A stretch of DNA of 64,000 bases from Amblyornis subalaris (lineage: Eukaryota > Chordata > Aves > Passeriformes > Ptilonorhynchidae). Where the stretch lies: contig JACAXG010000028.1 of NCBI GenBank assembly GCA_018881555.1, positions 256,156 to 320,155 of the forward strand. The letters run 5' to 3'. Position 1 is the first letter of the stretch; every line of letters begins with the position of its first letter. This document shows, in pieces, positions 1-10,260 of the stretch. The translations under genes were made by a program, and so were the position numbers. The notes under the pieces were generated by a model. That model did no database searches. It was not told where the DNA came from and was given only the letters and a program-made list of their open reading frames with translations.

Positions 1-239
1 TCAGTGGGTAAAGTGACCTTCCTAAAACAGCCCAGCACTCCCTCTTCAGGACAGCATCACTGTTCTGGCATTCTCTCTGTGCCTGGAGACAGTCCCTGTG
101 CAGAACACAGTGGTGCCTTTCGGCAGAGACTTTGGCAGGAGGCAAACAGGCAGGTTGAGTTTTGAAATCTCCATGCAGCACCAGTCTGCGAAGTGTTTGC
201 TTCTTCTTCATACCTGCCTCCAGATTTAATAGTTTTTCC

Positions 240-500
240 CAAGCAAGAAAAATAACAATAAAGATAATTCTTTTAAAACTGTTTATCTGAGAGTCCAGAT
301 TGTCAAGCTTTATGCTGCTAGATAAATCAAACTAACTGAGAGTTAATTTGTCTGACCATAAAGTGGATTCAATAAGTGTAAAACAAAACTAATTGGTTTG
401 CTTCCATACAAATTTAATCATACTATAAAATGTGATCAATGCAAATAAAAAGCATTGAGTAGGTTAATTATCAAGAATCTATAAAGCAAAAAATGTGCTT
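240..500. promoter_or_regulatory. AT-rich candidate conserved non-coding element
   Basis: This block is clearly richer in A and T than the GC-rich sequence that follows it and contains no credible reading frame. It carries a perfect octamer ATGCAAAT (439-446), the classic POU-domain site, inside a 7-bp inverted repeat (TCAATGC 436-442 and GCATTGA 452-458). GGTTAATTAT follows at about 463-472. Such clusters are typical of developmental enhancers. Enhancer function is inference; the motifs are directly visible. Confidence 0.3.
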
Positions 501-2334
501 TCTTGCAGGAATTGAAAACTCTGTGGGTTTCCATCTCTGTACTGACCATCCCATGATGTGGACCAAGTTCAAATGTGCTGGTATCTGTGTCACATGCTGT
601 ATGCGTCACAAGTAACTTGTCTCTCAGGCTTCATAGTTTCAGTAATTATATGGGTTGAAGCTGTTGATGGGGTGATACCTGACTCTCAGGGATGCTGTGC
701 TTAGGCACCAACCAGGTGAAACATATGGAGCACAATGCCTGTCAGTGGCCCTCACCTGTGCAGGGTCTGCCATGGCAAAAGGGCACCTGGCACCTCCCAG
801 AGACCCAAACACAGATCCTGTCCCGCAGATGATGCCAGACTTGGGCTGCACTCAGAGCACCAGGACTTCTGCTTCCTGGGCTGTGCCGCACCCCTGCCCT
901 CTTCCCTTCCCACCAGGGAGAGGTGGCATGGCTGTGACCCTGTGTCCTCACCCGCGGAAGCCTCCTTCTCTGGACTCTCCAAAATGACCTTGAATCCCAA
1001 ACAGCCATGTCCTGATGATTCCTGCAGTAAACCTGACTTCATGGCCCCTCCTCAGGGGCCTGAGGCACTGACTGGGAATCCATGGCTCCCTCCATACAGA
1101 CCAGCTTCAGCTGGGGAGGATAGGAGGACCATGCCAGGGCTTGGGCCCATCTGGGGCATCCTGTGCCCAGTGCCTCTTCAGCTGAGGACAACTGCCAAAG
1201 CAGCCATCTGGTGAAGTGAGAGGAGGCTGCCAGGAATGAGCTACTGCTCTGCCACAGCATCCTGACAGGAGTTCAAGGCAAACAGGATTCAATCAGCAAA
1301 CTGAAACCTTTAAAACAAATCCATTGCAAAGCCTGCTGTGAGAGGATGACATGACCTGTAGTTATGGTGACGACTGGAGGGTGGCTGGGGTTGCTGTAGT
1401 TGGTGCTTATGCAAGACCTGTTGCCTTCCTCACATCTGCAGCTTGCCAGGAGCTGACAGCTTTTCTAAACAGCATCGCCTCAGTTTCCCTATGTGGACGT
1501 CCAGCTTGGACAAGATATGGAAGAAGGCACCTGCAGCTTGGCAGAGCAGAGAGTTTGGGAGGGAGGGAGGGAGGGAAAGGAAAGGAAAGGAGCAGTCTGA
1601 GACTTCTGGGAAGCTAAAGGATGATCTTCCAGCACACCAAGTCCTTCCTGTGGAAACTGTCAGAGCTGGGGTGGGAGAGAGAAATGCCAAAGCTGGAGGT
1701 GAGGAAGAGGAGCTGTTAACAACACTTCTTCTAGGGCAGGACTCCTCACCAGCAGTGCTGGGACTTTGCTGGTTTGCTCAGAGGGCAGGCATGGTAGCCA
1801 CGGCCCACAGTTCCCTCCTCATTGCAGCTCCCAAGTAAGGAGTGCTGGAGGGCCCTAGGGGCACACAGAACCCCAGGGGCACTGGGTCCCTCACGGTGGA
1901 CATGCCCCTGCTGCCCTGCATGGGGCTGGGGACAACCCTTCCCAGGGAGGGCTGGTGACCTGGGACCCCCTCTCCTGCCCTGCAGGCAGACACTGTGGGC
2001 AGGATCCTCAGAGGAAGCACTCGGCTTTCAGTGAGCTTTGTTTTGACTGCTGCAGCACTGCACTCTCGTCGAGGCCTCTGAAATCTCAGGAGGGCTGGGG
2101 TCAGTCCTCTGCCAGTCCCTGAGCCAGGGACAGTCCCTCTCCCGCGCAGGAGTAGAGGAGCGCTCTGGAGTCACAGTGGGTGCCTGTGACCTGAGGTGGC
2201 AGTCATGCTGGTTTGTCTGCTACTGCCCCACCATCAGCTGCTGCCCCTGAGTTTCCAGAACTGGGAGCTTCTTGCTGTGCCAGGCACCCTGGAGAGCTTG
2301 CTTCTCCTCACTCCTTTCTCTCCTCTCCCCAGAT
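501..2334. other. Gene-less stretch, mostly GC-rich from about 700
   Basis: No exon, RNA gene or transposon could be recognised. Several frames stay open for 60-160 codons on both strands at once (for example 735-1214 plus and 752-1042 minus). That is the signature of low stop-codon density in GC-rich sequence, not of coding. The only structured element is the purine tract at 1557-1590. Confidence 0.5.
1557..1590 (+). repeat. (GGGA)n/(GGAAA)n purine simple repeat
   Basis: Five consecutive GGGA units (1557-1576) run into three GGAAA-like units. Five G-triplets with one-base loops meet the standard G-quadruplex pattern on the plus strand. The purine-only tract could also form triplex DNA. It is an ordinary microsatellite with no adjacent gene. 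Confidence 0.8.
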
Positions 2335-2595
2335 TTTGAGGTTAAGTTCTAGTATCTCATAAAACATGGTCGTGTCGTAATTTCAGCCTGCAGAACGCCC
2401 TTTCCATGCAAGGGCTAGGATTCACACAAATTGCTGTTCTATATCTCCAACTACAGTAAAGAAACTTCAGATGCTGACAGTTTACTTGACAAATACCTAA
2501 TATAGCTTAAATAATAATTTAATGCAGACAAATAGAAAGGAGAACATCCATATGCTGTGTTGTAATAAATTATACTTGCCACTTGCCGGGCAGTA
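2335..2595. promoter_or_regulatory. AT-rich candidate conserved non-coding element
   Basis: The block goes from TTGAGGTTAAG through GTGTCGTAATTTCAG to an AT-rich centre with TTAAATAATAATTTAATGC near 2507-2525. It ends at a short AGC trinucleotide run (about 2596-2611). Retained CpGs (GGTCGTGTCGTAA) in AT-rich sequence hint at constraint. No reading frame has splice-compatible edges. Regulatory function is inferred from composition only. Confidence 0.25.
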
Positions 2596-2833
2596 GCAGC
2601 AGCAGCAGCAGGAGCAAAGGGCTCCACCATGGCTAGAGAAGGAGGGTTCAGCTGAGGAGTCACAGGGAGGCCCTGCCAAGTGCTCGTGGTGTTGAGGGAC
2701 AGGCTAAGGAGGGATGAGGACCCTCTGCAAGCCGAACTAATACCGCGCTGTTGAACCTGGTGGAGTAGAATGAGCTCTTTTTTCTTCTGCTTGTGCTACA
2801 TGGCCCTGGTGCTGCCAGGAGCTGGCAGGGTCT

Positions 2834-2896
2834 GAGGGCAGCACTGGGGCTGGGGTGGTGGGCTGAGGGGCAGCACTGCCCGGCTGGGGTGGTGGG
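2834..2896 (+). repeat. 34-bp tandem duplication, about 1.9 copies
   Basis: The 15-mer GGCTGGGGTGGTGGG occurs at 2848-2862 and again at 2882-2896, each preceded by a GGCAGCACTG-type segment, giving a period of about 34 bp. It is GC-rich and imperfect. Two unresolved N bases (2916 and 2991) lie just downstream, so local assembly quality is uncertain. Confidence 0.65.
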
Positions 2897-4559
2897 AAGT
2901 GGGAGAAAAGTGGGCNGCGCCATGCAGGCTCTCTGGGCAGCACCTCTGCTCTCTCCAGCTGCAGCCACGTCCCAGAGGTTCTGTGCTGCCNGCCCATGCT
3001 GCCTGTGCCCCCAGAGCAGGGTGCAGAGGTTCTTGGTGTGCTGCCAGAGCCTGGGCTCACGCACAGCCTTGCGCAGGCTGGCACAGGGGTTGAGCTGTTG
3101 CTGCAGCCTGGAAGGAAAGCGTAAAAGAGCGTAGGGAGGCAAATGGCTCCCTATGAGCGGAACAGATTCCCAACAACAAGGGCTTTGCTTTGCCAGGAGC
3201 AAAGCCTGTTCCCTTCTGGACCTGCTCCTCCACCACATTCCCATACTGATGTCATGGGATTCATGAGCATAACTCTCAGTCTTTCTTTGAGCTCCATGGT
3301 CAATGGTTGCTTACAGGTTTTTGCTTTGCTTTATATGCTCAGTGGTATTTGAGAAAGCATCTGAATCCCCTCCACGAGCTCTGATAGATTATAAGGGCTG
3401 CACTTGACCGAGTTCCCAGTGTTCCACTGTGTCAGCCACACAGCAGCAGGGCTGCAGAGATGTGCCTTGGCATAGCAGAGGATAAACACCACGGCAGAGA
3501 TGGAACATAAGTGGCAATAAAAAGTAAAATGTGGAGTGTCTGCCCTTTGAAATATATTAGGCAGTTTATAAATAAGCTCTGTATTTTTAGGATGTATGCA
3601 GAATTGTTCAGCCTGTAGCCCCTGAAGAATCTGACCTTGAAGAGAAAAAATGCTGTGAACAGCTTTCAAATTGTTCTGAGAATGATCAGACAGGACAATT
3701 GCTCTTGCTTATTATTTCAGCAGTACCTGGTGTGTTAGGCTGGCGTGGTTTGGGCAGCAACTCAAGCGCCAGCCTCCTCTTCCTCTCAGGTAACCTCAGT
3801 GTGCAGTGAGAAGCAGAGAACTTCAAATTACCAAGTATCTGGTGAGATTTCCAGGAATGTGTCACTCCTGGCAGTTGGGACAATCTTGGCTGGGTGACTT
3901 GTGTGCCAATTCTGACAGCCAAGCTCTGAGGGTGTGAAGCTGAACCAGACAGAAGTGCGCAGCCTGGTTCTCGGCACCTCGCTTGGCCAACATGTGCTGC
4001 AAAGCTCCTGCCTGGTGAGCTGAGCTGTGCCGCTCTGCCGTGCCAGCGAAGCTCCTGTCTGCACCCTCCTCCTCGAAGAGCATCGTTCAGGATATGGGGC
4101 CTGAGCTGTGCTGTACCTCTTCTCCAAGGGTGGTTGGACATGTATCTCCCACCTCTTGTGGCAGTGCACCAGCCTCTTTGAGGTAGGGAGGACTTTCTGC
4201 TGATACTGGAGCTGTTCCCCTTTGTGTTGGGTATTTAACTTTTTGGTGGGGAGAAGTAAAGAGCTTGTGAGCAGGGGACTCTNAGAAGAGCAGGGAGAGG
4301 TGGGGTTTGGGTTTAGTTCTGGTAAATGCTGAGGAGTCAGATGCTTTCTCTGGACAGCTAGAGGTTCTGGCCCAAACTGGCAAAGGCTGCTGCTGATTTG
4401 GGATACTTCTGTTTTCAGGCAGCCTGGGGTGAGATCCGGGTCTTGTCTCCTGCTGCAATACCTCAGTCTTGAATGAATGTCATCCTCCCAGCCTCTCTTT
4501 TCTGGACAATATGGAAAACAGTGGCCCTGCAGATTCTTTAAGGGGTACTGAGTGAGTGG
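2897..4559. other. Unannotated stretch with a weak AT-rich patch at 3480-3720
   Basis: I recognise no gene. A 252-codon minus frame (3828-4586) is the second longest in the window. It overlaps three other open frames, crosses an N, and has low-complexity S/P/L/Q/R-rich composition without a domain, so I treat it as non-coding. The patch at 3480-3720 has AGTGGCAATAAAAAG and GAAATATATTAGGC but no further pattern. Confidence 0.4.
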
Positions 4560-4990
4560 AGCTGTGAGATGAACCATAGCCTTCATATTTTAAATCTGTT
4601 CTTAGAGAAAACACAGATGATTCCCTGTGTAGAGGAATAACCAGCAAATCGATCCCTGTGCATGCTGATGCAGGGAGCCAGAAGCTTCATGTGCTCTGGG
4701 CTCTGGCTGAGAAAATGTAAACAAACTCCAGTTTTATGTCTGACCAAGGAGACGTAAACCAAGCATGTATTGTAGCCTTTTAAATATTTCGACATTTTAC
4801 AATCCATCAAGGCCTTTAATTGTATTTTGAGTGAGTTGTTCTATATGTAAATACCAGTTAATGTTGAAATTGTTTATAGCCAAACTGTCTGTTTATGCAA
4901 ATTGTGTTCCAAGATCACAGAGCTTCTATTGTACAATAAACATGTCTGTTTTAATAATGTTGGAAATGTTTCCTTTGGCTGCTGTGGCTC
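4560..4990 (+). other. 3'-UTR-like segment with candidate polyadenylation site
   Basis: This AT-rich block resembles the end of a vertebrate transcript. It has UGUA-type motifs (for example TGTAAATACC near 4846), an AATAAA hexamer at 4935-4940, and a TG-rich downstream segment (CATGTCTGTTTTAATAATGTTGG). The hexamer overlaps a 12-bp perfect palindrome TATTGTACAATA (4927-4938), which can also be read as inverted SOX-type ATTGT/ACAAT sites, and an octamer ATGCAAAT lies at 4895-4902. It may therefore be a transcript end, an enhancer or neither. No upstream exon could be identified. Confidence 0.3.
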
Positions 4991-5379
4991 TTCAGTGCTG
5001 CTGGTGTGGGGGTGAGTGCCAGCCTCCCCGTGGGGCAGGGAGATGTGATGGCTGCTCCAAGAGCTTCTGCCGTGGATCTGACTCCCTAAAGCTGGTCCCC
5101 TGGGATGATGTTCGAACTGTGTTTCTTCCTGCAGAGTCCATGGGCTTTGGTACCTTCCACAAACCTTGGGGAGCCGCTGCTCAGTCCAGGCTGGGGTGCA
5201 GGCAAAGCCCCCACAGGTGCAGATGCTGCTGTGAAAGGAGGGGATCCCCAGCACTCTCTGGCATTCCTCAGTCTGGCTTTTGTTAATTCGAGGGTTTGGT
5301 GCAGAAGATAGCCAACATTAAAACCCAAACTGCTCCTGCCGGGTGCGAAGTGCAGAGAAATCAGCATGCTGCTCCCGCC

Positions 5380-5600
5380 TGCACTGCGCCCAGGCAGTAA
5401 TCGAGATCACCACCTCGAGATAAATCTCTTCCTGCCATCATAGAGAAGAGAGGAGCAGTTACTGAGTGATTTGTCTCCAGGTTTATAATCATGGGGAAAC
5501 ACATGCAAACTAATGGCTCACCCAATAGGCATCAGTTGTGCCCGAGCGTCTGCAGGCTGCGACTCAGACACGCGATGTCCCTGATCCACAGGCAAGGAGC
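5380..5600. promoter_or_regulatory. Candidate conserved non-coding element
   Basis: It includes GTAATCGAGATCACC, CTCGAGATAAATC, GGTTTATAATCATGG and CCAATAGGCATC, then a CpG-bearing stretch (CCCGAGCGTCTGC, CAGACACGCGATG). CpGs kept in moderately AT-rich DNA, with paired TAATC-type cores, suggest selective constraint. No frame has convincing codon content. Regulatory role is inference. Confidence 0.35.
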
Positions 5601-5699
5601 AAGTTCAGTCGTGCCTTTGTAGTCACTTGCAGAGGCTCCCACTGAGTGCAGCTGCCTCTGAGTTGGCCTCTGTGCTGAGGCCATGATCCTTTCCTCCTG

Positions 5700-6130
5700 G
5701 ATTTTTCAGTCTAATAGCACTGTTGATCTGGCCTTTGTGCTTGCTTAATGTCAGCATTCCTCAGGGAATGTTGCAGAGCAATAGCAGCTGCACAGCCTGA
5801 AGTTGGGTTCCCATATTATTTCTTCATTAATATTTGTTGTTCATAAATATATATTCACTCCTATTTATCACAAGAACACCGATTACCAACCATAAATTCT
5901 AACTGTGGGGAATATTTCAGTCCAGTTTTATTAAGAAGTGATTTTTTAAAATGTTGCTGAGGCTTTTAGCCAGTTATGTGCTACTAAATATTTAAATCTG
6001 TATCTCTTGCTGCATGCTGAATTACAGCAAGGGGATATTTAATGTTCCCATTTCTCCAGCATAAATCTGTGCAAGATTGACTGGAAGAAAAACGCAGTCA
6101 TGAACAGCCCACGTAAATGCTGAACGCTCT
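5700..6130. promoter_or_regulatory. AT-rich candidate enhancer
   Basis: A dense AT block contains TTCATTAATATTTG, TTCATAAATATATATTCAC, CACCGATTACCAACC and GCTACTAAATATTTAAATC. Homeodomain- and MEF2-like AT cores occur about every 30-50 bp. It sits between two other candidates, giving a cluster of three in about 1.2 kb. No coding potential is seen. Confidence 0.35.
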
Positions 6131-6289
6131 CTCATGCCATACACCAACTCACACGTCCGTGCCGCTGGCAGCAATCCAGCCTGGAGGGGGGTGATTGCCC
6201 CCGCAGCCATTCTGGGGTCACCCTGCCGCACCGAGCTGGCCAGGGGCTGCTGGGGCGGGGGACATGGCAGAACCCTCTCTGTCGCTGGC

Positions 6290-6560
6290 CATCCTGGTCT
6301 GGCACACGGCGGCTGCTGTCAGCGCCAGAAGCTACGAGCGCCGGGAGGCCTGTTACCCGCCAATTACACTGTGGGTTTATTGTTCGACCGTGTGCCTGGT
6401 TTACGATATGAAAAGCTTTCGACAGTTAAATGGTACTAATATTAACCTCTCCCTCATGGGCTCTAACAGTCTCCCCCATTAAAAGTGTGATTAAGAAATT
6501 AATTCATCTGGAAGGGATTGGCATGCAGTGTTAAACAATGGTATAATGATTTTTTTAATG
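6290..6560. promoter_or_regulatory. Strong candidate conserved element with retained CpGs
   Basis: A GC-rich shoulder (AGCGCCAGAAGCTACGAGCG) grades into an AT-rich core that still holds CpGs: TTCGACCG (6383-6390), TTTACGATATG and TTTCGACAG. These are followed by GGTACTAATATTAACC, GTGATTAAG and AAATTAATTC. Methylated vertebrate AT-rich DNA normally loses CpG, so retention points to constraint or an unmethylated state. Frames here are short and cross the composition boundary. Confidence 0.42.
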
Positions 6561-7019
6561 AATGCTGAACCCCTGGGCTACATGCAGAGAGGAAGCCCCA
6601 CTGCTCTTGCATGATGGCTATGGCAGCAACTAAATGCAGTGGGAGGACTGAGCTCTGGTATGGTGCTGGTTGCAGGTTCCCAGGGTGAGGAGGAGGCAGA
6701 TCAGGACAGCGCTGAGGCTGGCGAGGCAGACAGGCTGCCTGGGCCCACCTCATGCAGTGGGGTTTCTCACGGTCCTTGCTGAGCCAAGGGCTCTGCTGCT
6801 GTTGGCCACTCAGCTTTGTGGCTCCATATAACGCTTGTAACAGCCAGAGAGTCTTGGAAAAAGTGGCTCTGGAGCAGGCTGCAGGGCAGTGATGGCATAT
6901 CTGCTCTTGTCTGGGGCGGACACCTGGGTGGCCCCAGCAGATCTCGTGTGGGCACGTGGGTGGCAAGTACTGCGGCCTCCAATGTGGGGCCAGCCTGGAG
7001 TGAGGCACTTCCGGCACTC
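6561..7019. other. GC-rich stretch with no recognised feature
   Basis: A 172-codon minus frame (6499-7017) and overlapping plus frames are open together. None has a recognisable domain, and the minus frame runs into the adjoining AT-rich element. I see nothing supportable here. Confidence 0.4.
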
Positions 7020-7160
7020 CTCTAACCTGCTGGAGAACTCAGCACACTACTCACGGCAATTCAATTCCGATAGATGTGGAAAAGCTTTAAAATACATACA
7101 CCTGCTGACAGGTGACTCTAAAAAGCTGTTATTTACTTCTGAAAAGCAACCCAAGACTGC
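7020..7160. promoter_or_regulatory. Candidate element with inverted E-box pair
   Basis: CACCTG (7099-7104) and CAGGTG (7109-7114) are separated by CTGA, so two copies of the same E-box face each other with centres 10 bp apart, about one helical turn. CACCTG/CAGGTG is bound by ZEB and SNAI zinc-finger repressors and by E-protein dimers. Flanks are AT-rich (AAAGCTTTAAAATAC) with GCAATTCAATTCCGAT upstream. Confidence 0.35.
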
Positions 7161-7204
7161 CTTTAAAACAGCCTGTTTGGGAATAAGCAGGTGGCTGGCG
7201 GTTC

Positions 7205-7372
7205 CCTCCCAGTATCTCCTTCTCCTGCTGCTCCTCTCCCTTCTTCTTTTGCTCCTGTTTCCTGACCTGTTCATGGTCTGTGGTGGGTCTCAGAAGCTGA
7301 ACCACCATGAGGAGCAGCTGCCCCTCCTGCCTCTGCCAGCTGTGTCCCAGGCCTGTCCCCAGGCCTGTCCCC
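7205..7372 (+). repeat. Pyrimidine-rich tract and short 12-bp tandem repeat
   Basis: From 7205 to about 7265 the plus strand is almost all C and T (CTTCTCCTGCTGCTCC-like units). At 7349-7372 the 12-mer AGGCCTGTCCCC is repeated twice without interruption. Both are simple-sequence features. The pyrimidine run makes leucine-rich pseudo-frames on the plus strand and arginine/lysine-rich ones on the minus strand. Confidence 0.6.
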
Positions 7373-7839
7373 AGCTCTGGCTCTGCAGGATCCCAGGTAT
7401 TGCCAGCACAGGGAGGATGATGCTGTGTGTGGCTGTGGGAAACACGCACTGCCAAACCAAGCTTCCTGATTGAGGAAAAGAATCAGACAACTCCTCTTCA
7501 CCCCTGGAAATAGACCTGGAGTCTGTCAAGCTGGAGGTGGCAGCCCCTCTGCACAGGGGCTGTGCTGGCCAGCGAGGCGCGGCTAGGTCTGTGGTCAAGG
7601 GTGCTGGGGAGTGCACTGTGTGCCTGGGGCAGCACACACCAGCTGGCCATGGCAACGCTTCCCGGCTGCTTCCCATCTCCCATCCTGGCAGAGTGAGCGA
7701 GGGAGGGCACAGCCTCTGCCGTGGGGCTGCTGTGCTCTAAGAGCTGATGCTGTTGGAGACAATGGAGGGCTGGAGGCTCCTCCAGCCTTGGAGGAGTCAC
7801 TGTTTGAGTGCTGGCAAAGCCATGTGCTGCACTTCCATG

Positions 7840-8300
7840 CAGGCACTGAGAATATTCATATTGTGATTTATTCCGTTCTGTTTCTCCATTGATTTTAATT
7901 AAGTTCACTCTCTCCTGCCAAGCCTGGGGAACACAAACAAAAATTGAAAATGCTGAAAGTCAGCTTGCTTTGTGCTTGAGTCTTCCCAGCCTTCCAGAGA
8001 ACAGAGGGAAGGGGGCCTGCACCACCACGCAGGCATTTCCTGTGCTTTGCTGGTCCCCAAATAATAAACATAAGATTAAAATTCTGTTAGGAGAATCACA
8101 AAAGCTATTATAGCTCGGCAGCTGATATTGACTGGGATCAAATCTTTTATGAGCATTCTGGGCTGTTCACGTTCACACCTTGGTCATGTTAGCTCTGGCC
8201 TGATGATTTTTTTCTCCCGCACTGAAACAAAGGAAAAAGAATGATAAAAGAATCCAACCTAATCCTGCCATATCAGTTTGTGTCATACTTTTGCAATGAG
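7840..8300. promoter_or_regulatory. AT-rich candidate regulatory block
   Basis: Notable pieces are CATTGATTTTAATTAAG near 7886-7902, CCAAATAATAAACATAAG near 8057, GCTATTATAGCTCGGC and GGGATCAAATCTTTTATG. The segment is AT-rich apart from a GC-rich interruption at about 7980-8040, and has no coding signal. Homeodomain- and TCF/LEF-like cores are visible; function is inferred. Confidence 0.28.
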
Positions 8301-8559
8301 CAGTGGTGGCTGGTGCTGCTGTGTGGCCTCTAAAGACAGGGTCCTGCCGGGAGCAGGTGCTCACTCTGGCAGTGGATGTGCCATCCCTGTCCTACAGGAG
8401 CTGCTGGCCTGGAAAACCCCATGAGGCCCCTGNCCAGCGAGGGTGTCATTGCCTACATCGTGTCCATTGCTTAGGGCACACCAGTGATGCTGCTGCAATC
8501 CAGGGGAGTGGCAGGGATGCTCTGTAGTGCCCCTTGCATGGAGTCACGGGCGATGTTGT

Positions 8560-9060
8560 ACTGCTGCAACCTACAATTTTTAAAGAATCTTTGCATGTCT
8601 CTTGAATATTACAGGCAAGAAAAAGCAGCCCCCCAAATTAACAATCCTTAAATTAGAAACCAGTTTAAGGAACCTGCAATTATACAGTTATCTATCTTCA
8701 TGATATTTCTAAAAAGTTAGACTCATTCTTCTTACCAGATAGGGTGATAAGAGGATATGGGTACCTCTTATTCAACTCTAATTCTAATTAATATGGTCAT
8801 CAAACTGGACACGAAGAATTAGGAAACTTCAGCAAAAATTCTGAAGGGATATAAACCAGGACAATTTACTGTTTGCTGGCCTGTGCTCTCCTCTAGTCAT
8901 CAACAGCCATGGTGACTTGGTTTCTGATAGGTGTCTGGAAATACCTGCAGTAATCTCTTCAGAGAGTTCAATGATCTTGGGTCTTTCACTTTTTGAAATA
9001 TTTTAACTACTAGGCATAAAAATGGCAAGATTGTTACAATTACGCTCCAGGTCGTATCCA
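8560..9060. promoter_or_regulatory. Long AT-rich candidate conserved element
   Basis: About 300 bp at 8560-8870 is strongly AT-rich, with TACAATTTTTAAAG, CAAATTAACAATCC, GGTGATAAGAGGATATGG (GATA-type core) and TCTAATTCTAATTAATATGG. The remainder contains GAAATATTTTAACTAC. No open frame of note occurs on the plus strand. This is one of the longer candidates in the left half. Confidence 0.35.
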
Positions 9061-9969
9061 TCTCCCTTCGGCTAGAGGTCTGGATTCTCTGAAATTCCAG
9101 CAGGAGGCGAGCCCGGCTGTGCACCTTGCCCACGTGGCAACTGGTGAAATGCCGGGGAGGACCATGTGTGCCGTGGATCTGGCCACTGCCTGGTGGGTGT
9201 CAGCTGCACTGAGGGGACAAACTGACCACACTCCATGTTCTCATCACTGAACCCACTGGCTACTTCAACAGAGCAGGAATTTAACTGCTCTTAAGGACAG
9301 GGTTAAATACACAAGGAAAGAAGCCCACAGAAACAGGTCGGGAATGGACCCATGGGCGGGATGACAGGTGACAGGGTACATTGCAAGGGGCTGTCCTTCC
9401 CTGCCTGTGTGTCACCCATGGTCAGAGTCAGCCCCATGGACTGAGACAACCGGGTTCAGCACTGCAGGAATTAGGCAAAGCTGCTCGAGAAAAGCTGCCC
9501 GGGGCAGCTGCCATGGCAGAGCTTAGGAACACCAGAGGGAATCAGAAGAGCTGTGGGGTACTGGAGACAGCCCGGGCTGTCCTCAGCCCACTTAGGCAGC
9601 GCCAGGCTCCCTGGGACAGCAGATGCAGGCAAAGAGCAGGGGCTGGGTGACAGCCAGATCCCTGCCATGTGTGAGCTTGGCACTGGCAAGAGTGAAATGT
9701 GGGCTGGAGACTGCTTCCATTTCCTCCTTGATGTGACTTCCGTGAGTGCCTGCCATGTGGCTTGGCACAGGGAGCAGGGACAAGGTGCGAGAGTAAGGGG
9801 CATCATCTGGCCCGTCTGGCAGAGCTGGCAGGCACAGGCTGAGCTGGCTCCAGGCAGAGGAGGGGGGCACAGTGAGACAGTGCTGATGGTCCCAGCCAGG
9901 AGTTTTGGTGGGGACAGACCAGACACTGGTGACAACCGGGCAGGCGGCACACTCCCTGCTTAGGTGAGA
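9061..9969. other. GC-rich stretch with no recognised feature
   Basis: Overlapping frames of 130-160 codons are open on both strands (for example 9471-9950 minus and 9553-9963 plus), as expected from low stop density. I see no splice-bounded exon, transposon or RNA gene. Confidence 0.4.
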
Positions 9970-10260
9970 GTATCCTGTGTGGCTTTGTCTTATTAGATAA
10001 AACATTGACTTTGGCATAAATGTCAGCTGGTTCTGAGCTGATGTTACACAAACAAGATTCTGAGTAACAAAAATTCTCCATTAAGCACATTTCTTGAGTC
10101 CTCTGGCTGGCTCTTGCACAATGTCCATAATAAGTATTGCAATTTGTGGCCCAGCCTTTGGATTAGCTGATGAAAATCAATTAATTAATCCTTTCTTAAT
10201 TGCAGCCTTGTATCACGCACCAGTTACATTATTCTAAAAGTGTATAATGACATAGTCTCA
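9970..10260. promoter_or_regulatory. Candidate enhancer with inverted OTX-like sites
   Basis: GGATTA (10160-10165) and TAATCC (10186-10191) are inverted copies of the bicoid/OTX/PITX-type core. They flank TCAATTAATTAATC, which contains palindromic ATTAATTAAT. CCTTTCTTAATTGCAG and GTTACATTATTCTAAAAG follow. This motif density in about 100 bp is high. Regulatory function is inference. Confidence 0.4.

Noticed and set aside
3828..4586. 252-codon minus frame
   Set aside because: It crosses an N, overlaps other open frames and gives low-complexity composition. No splice sites or domain match.
4831..5286. 151-codon plus frame with several closely spaced cysteines, zinc-finger-like
   Set aside because: It runs from an AT-rich 3'-UTR-like block into GC-rich DNA without a composition change expected of an exon, and the cysteine spacing fits no family I know.
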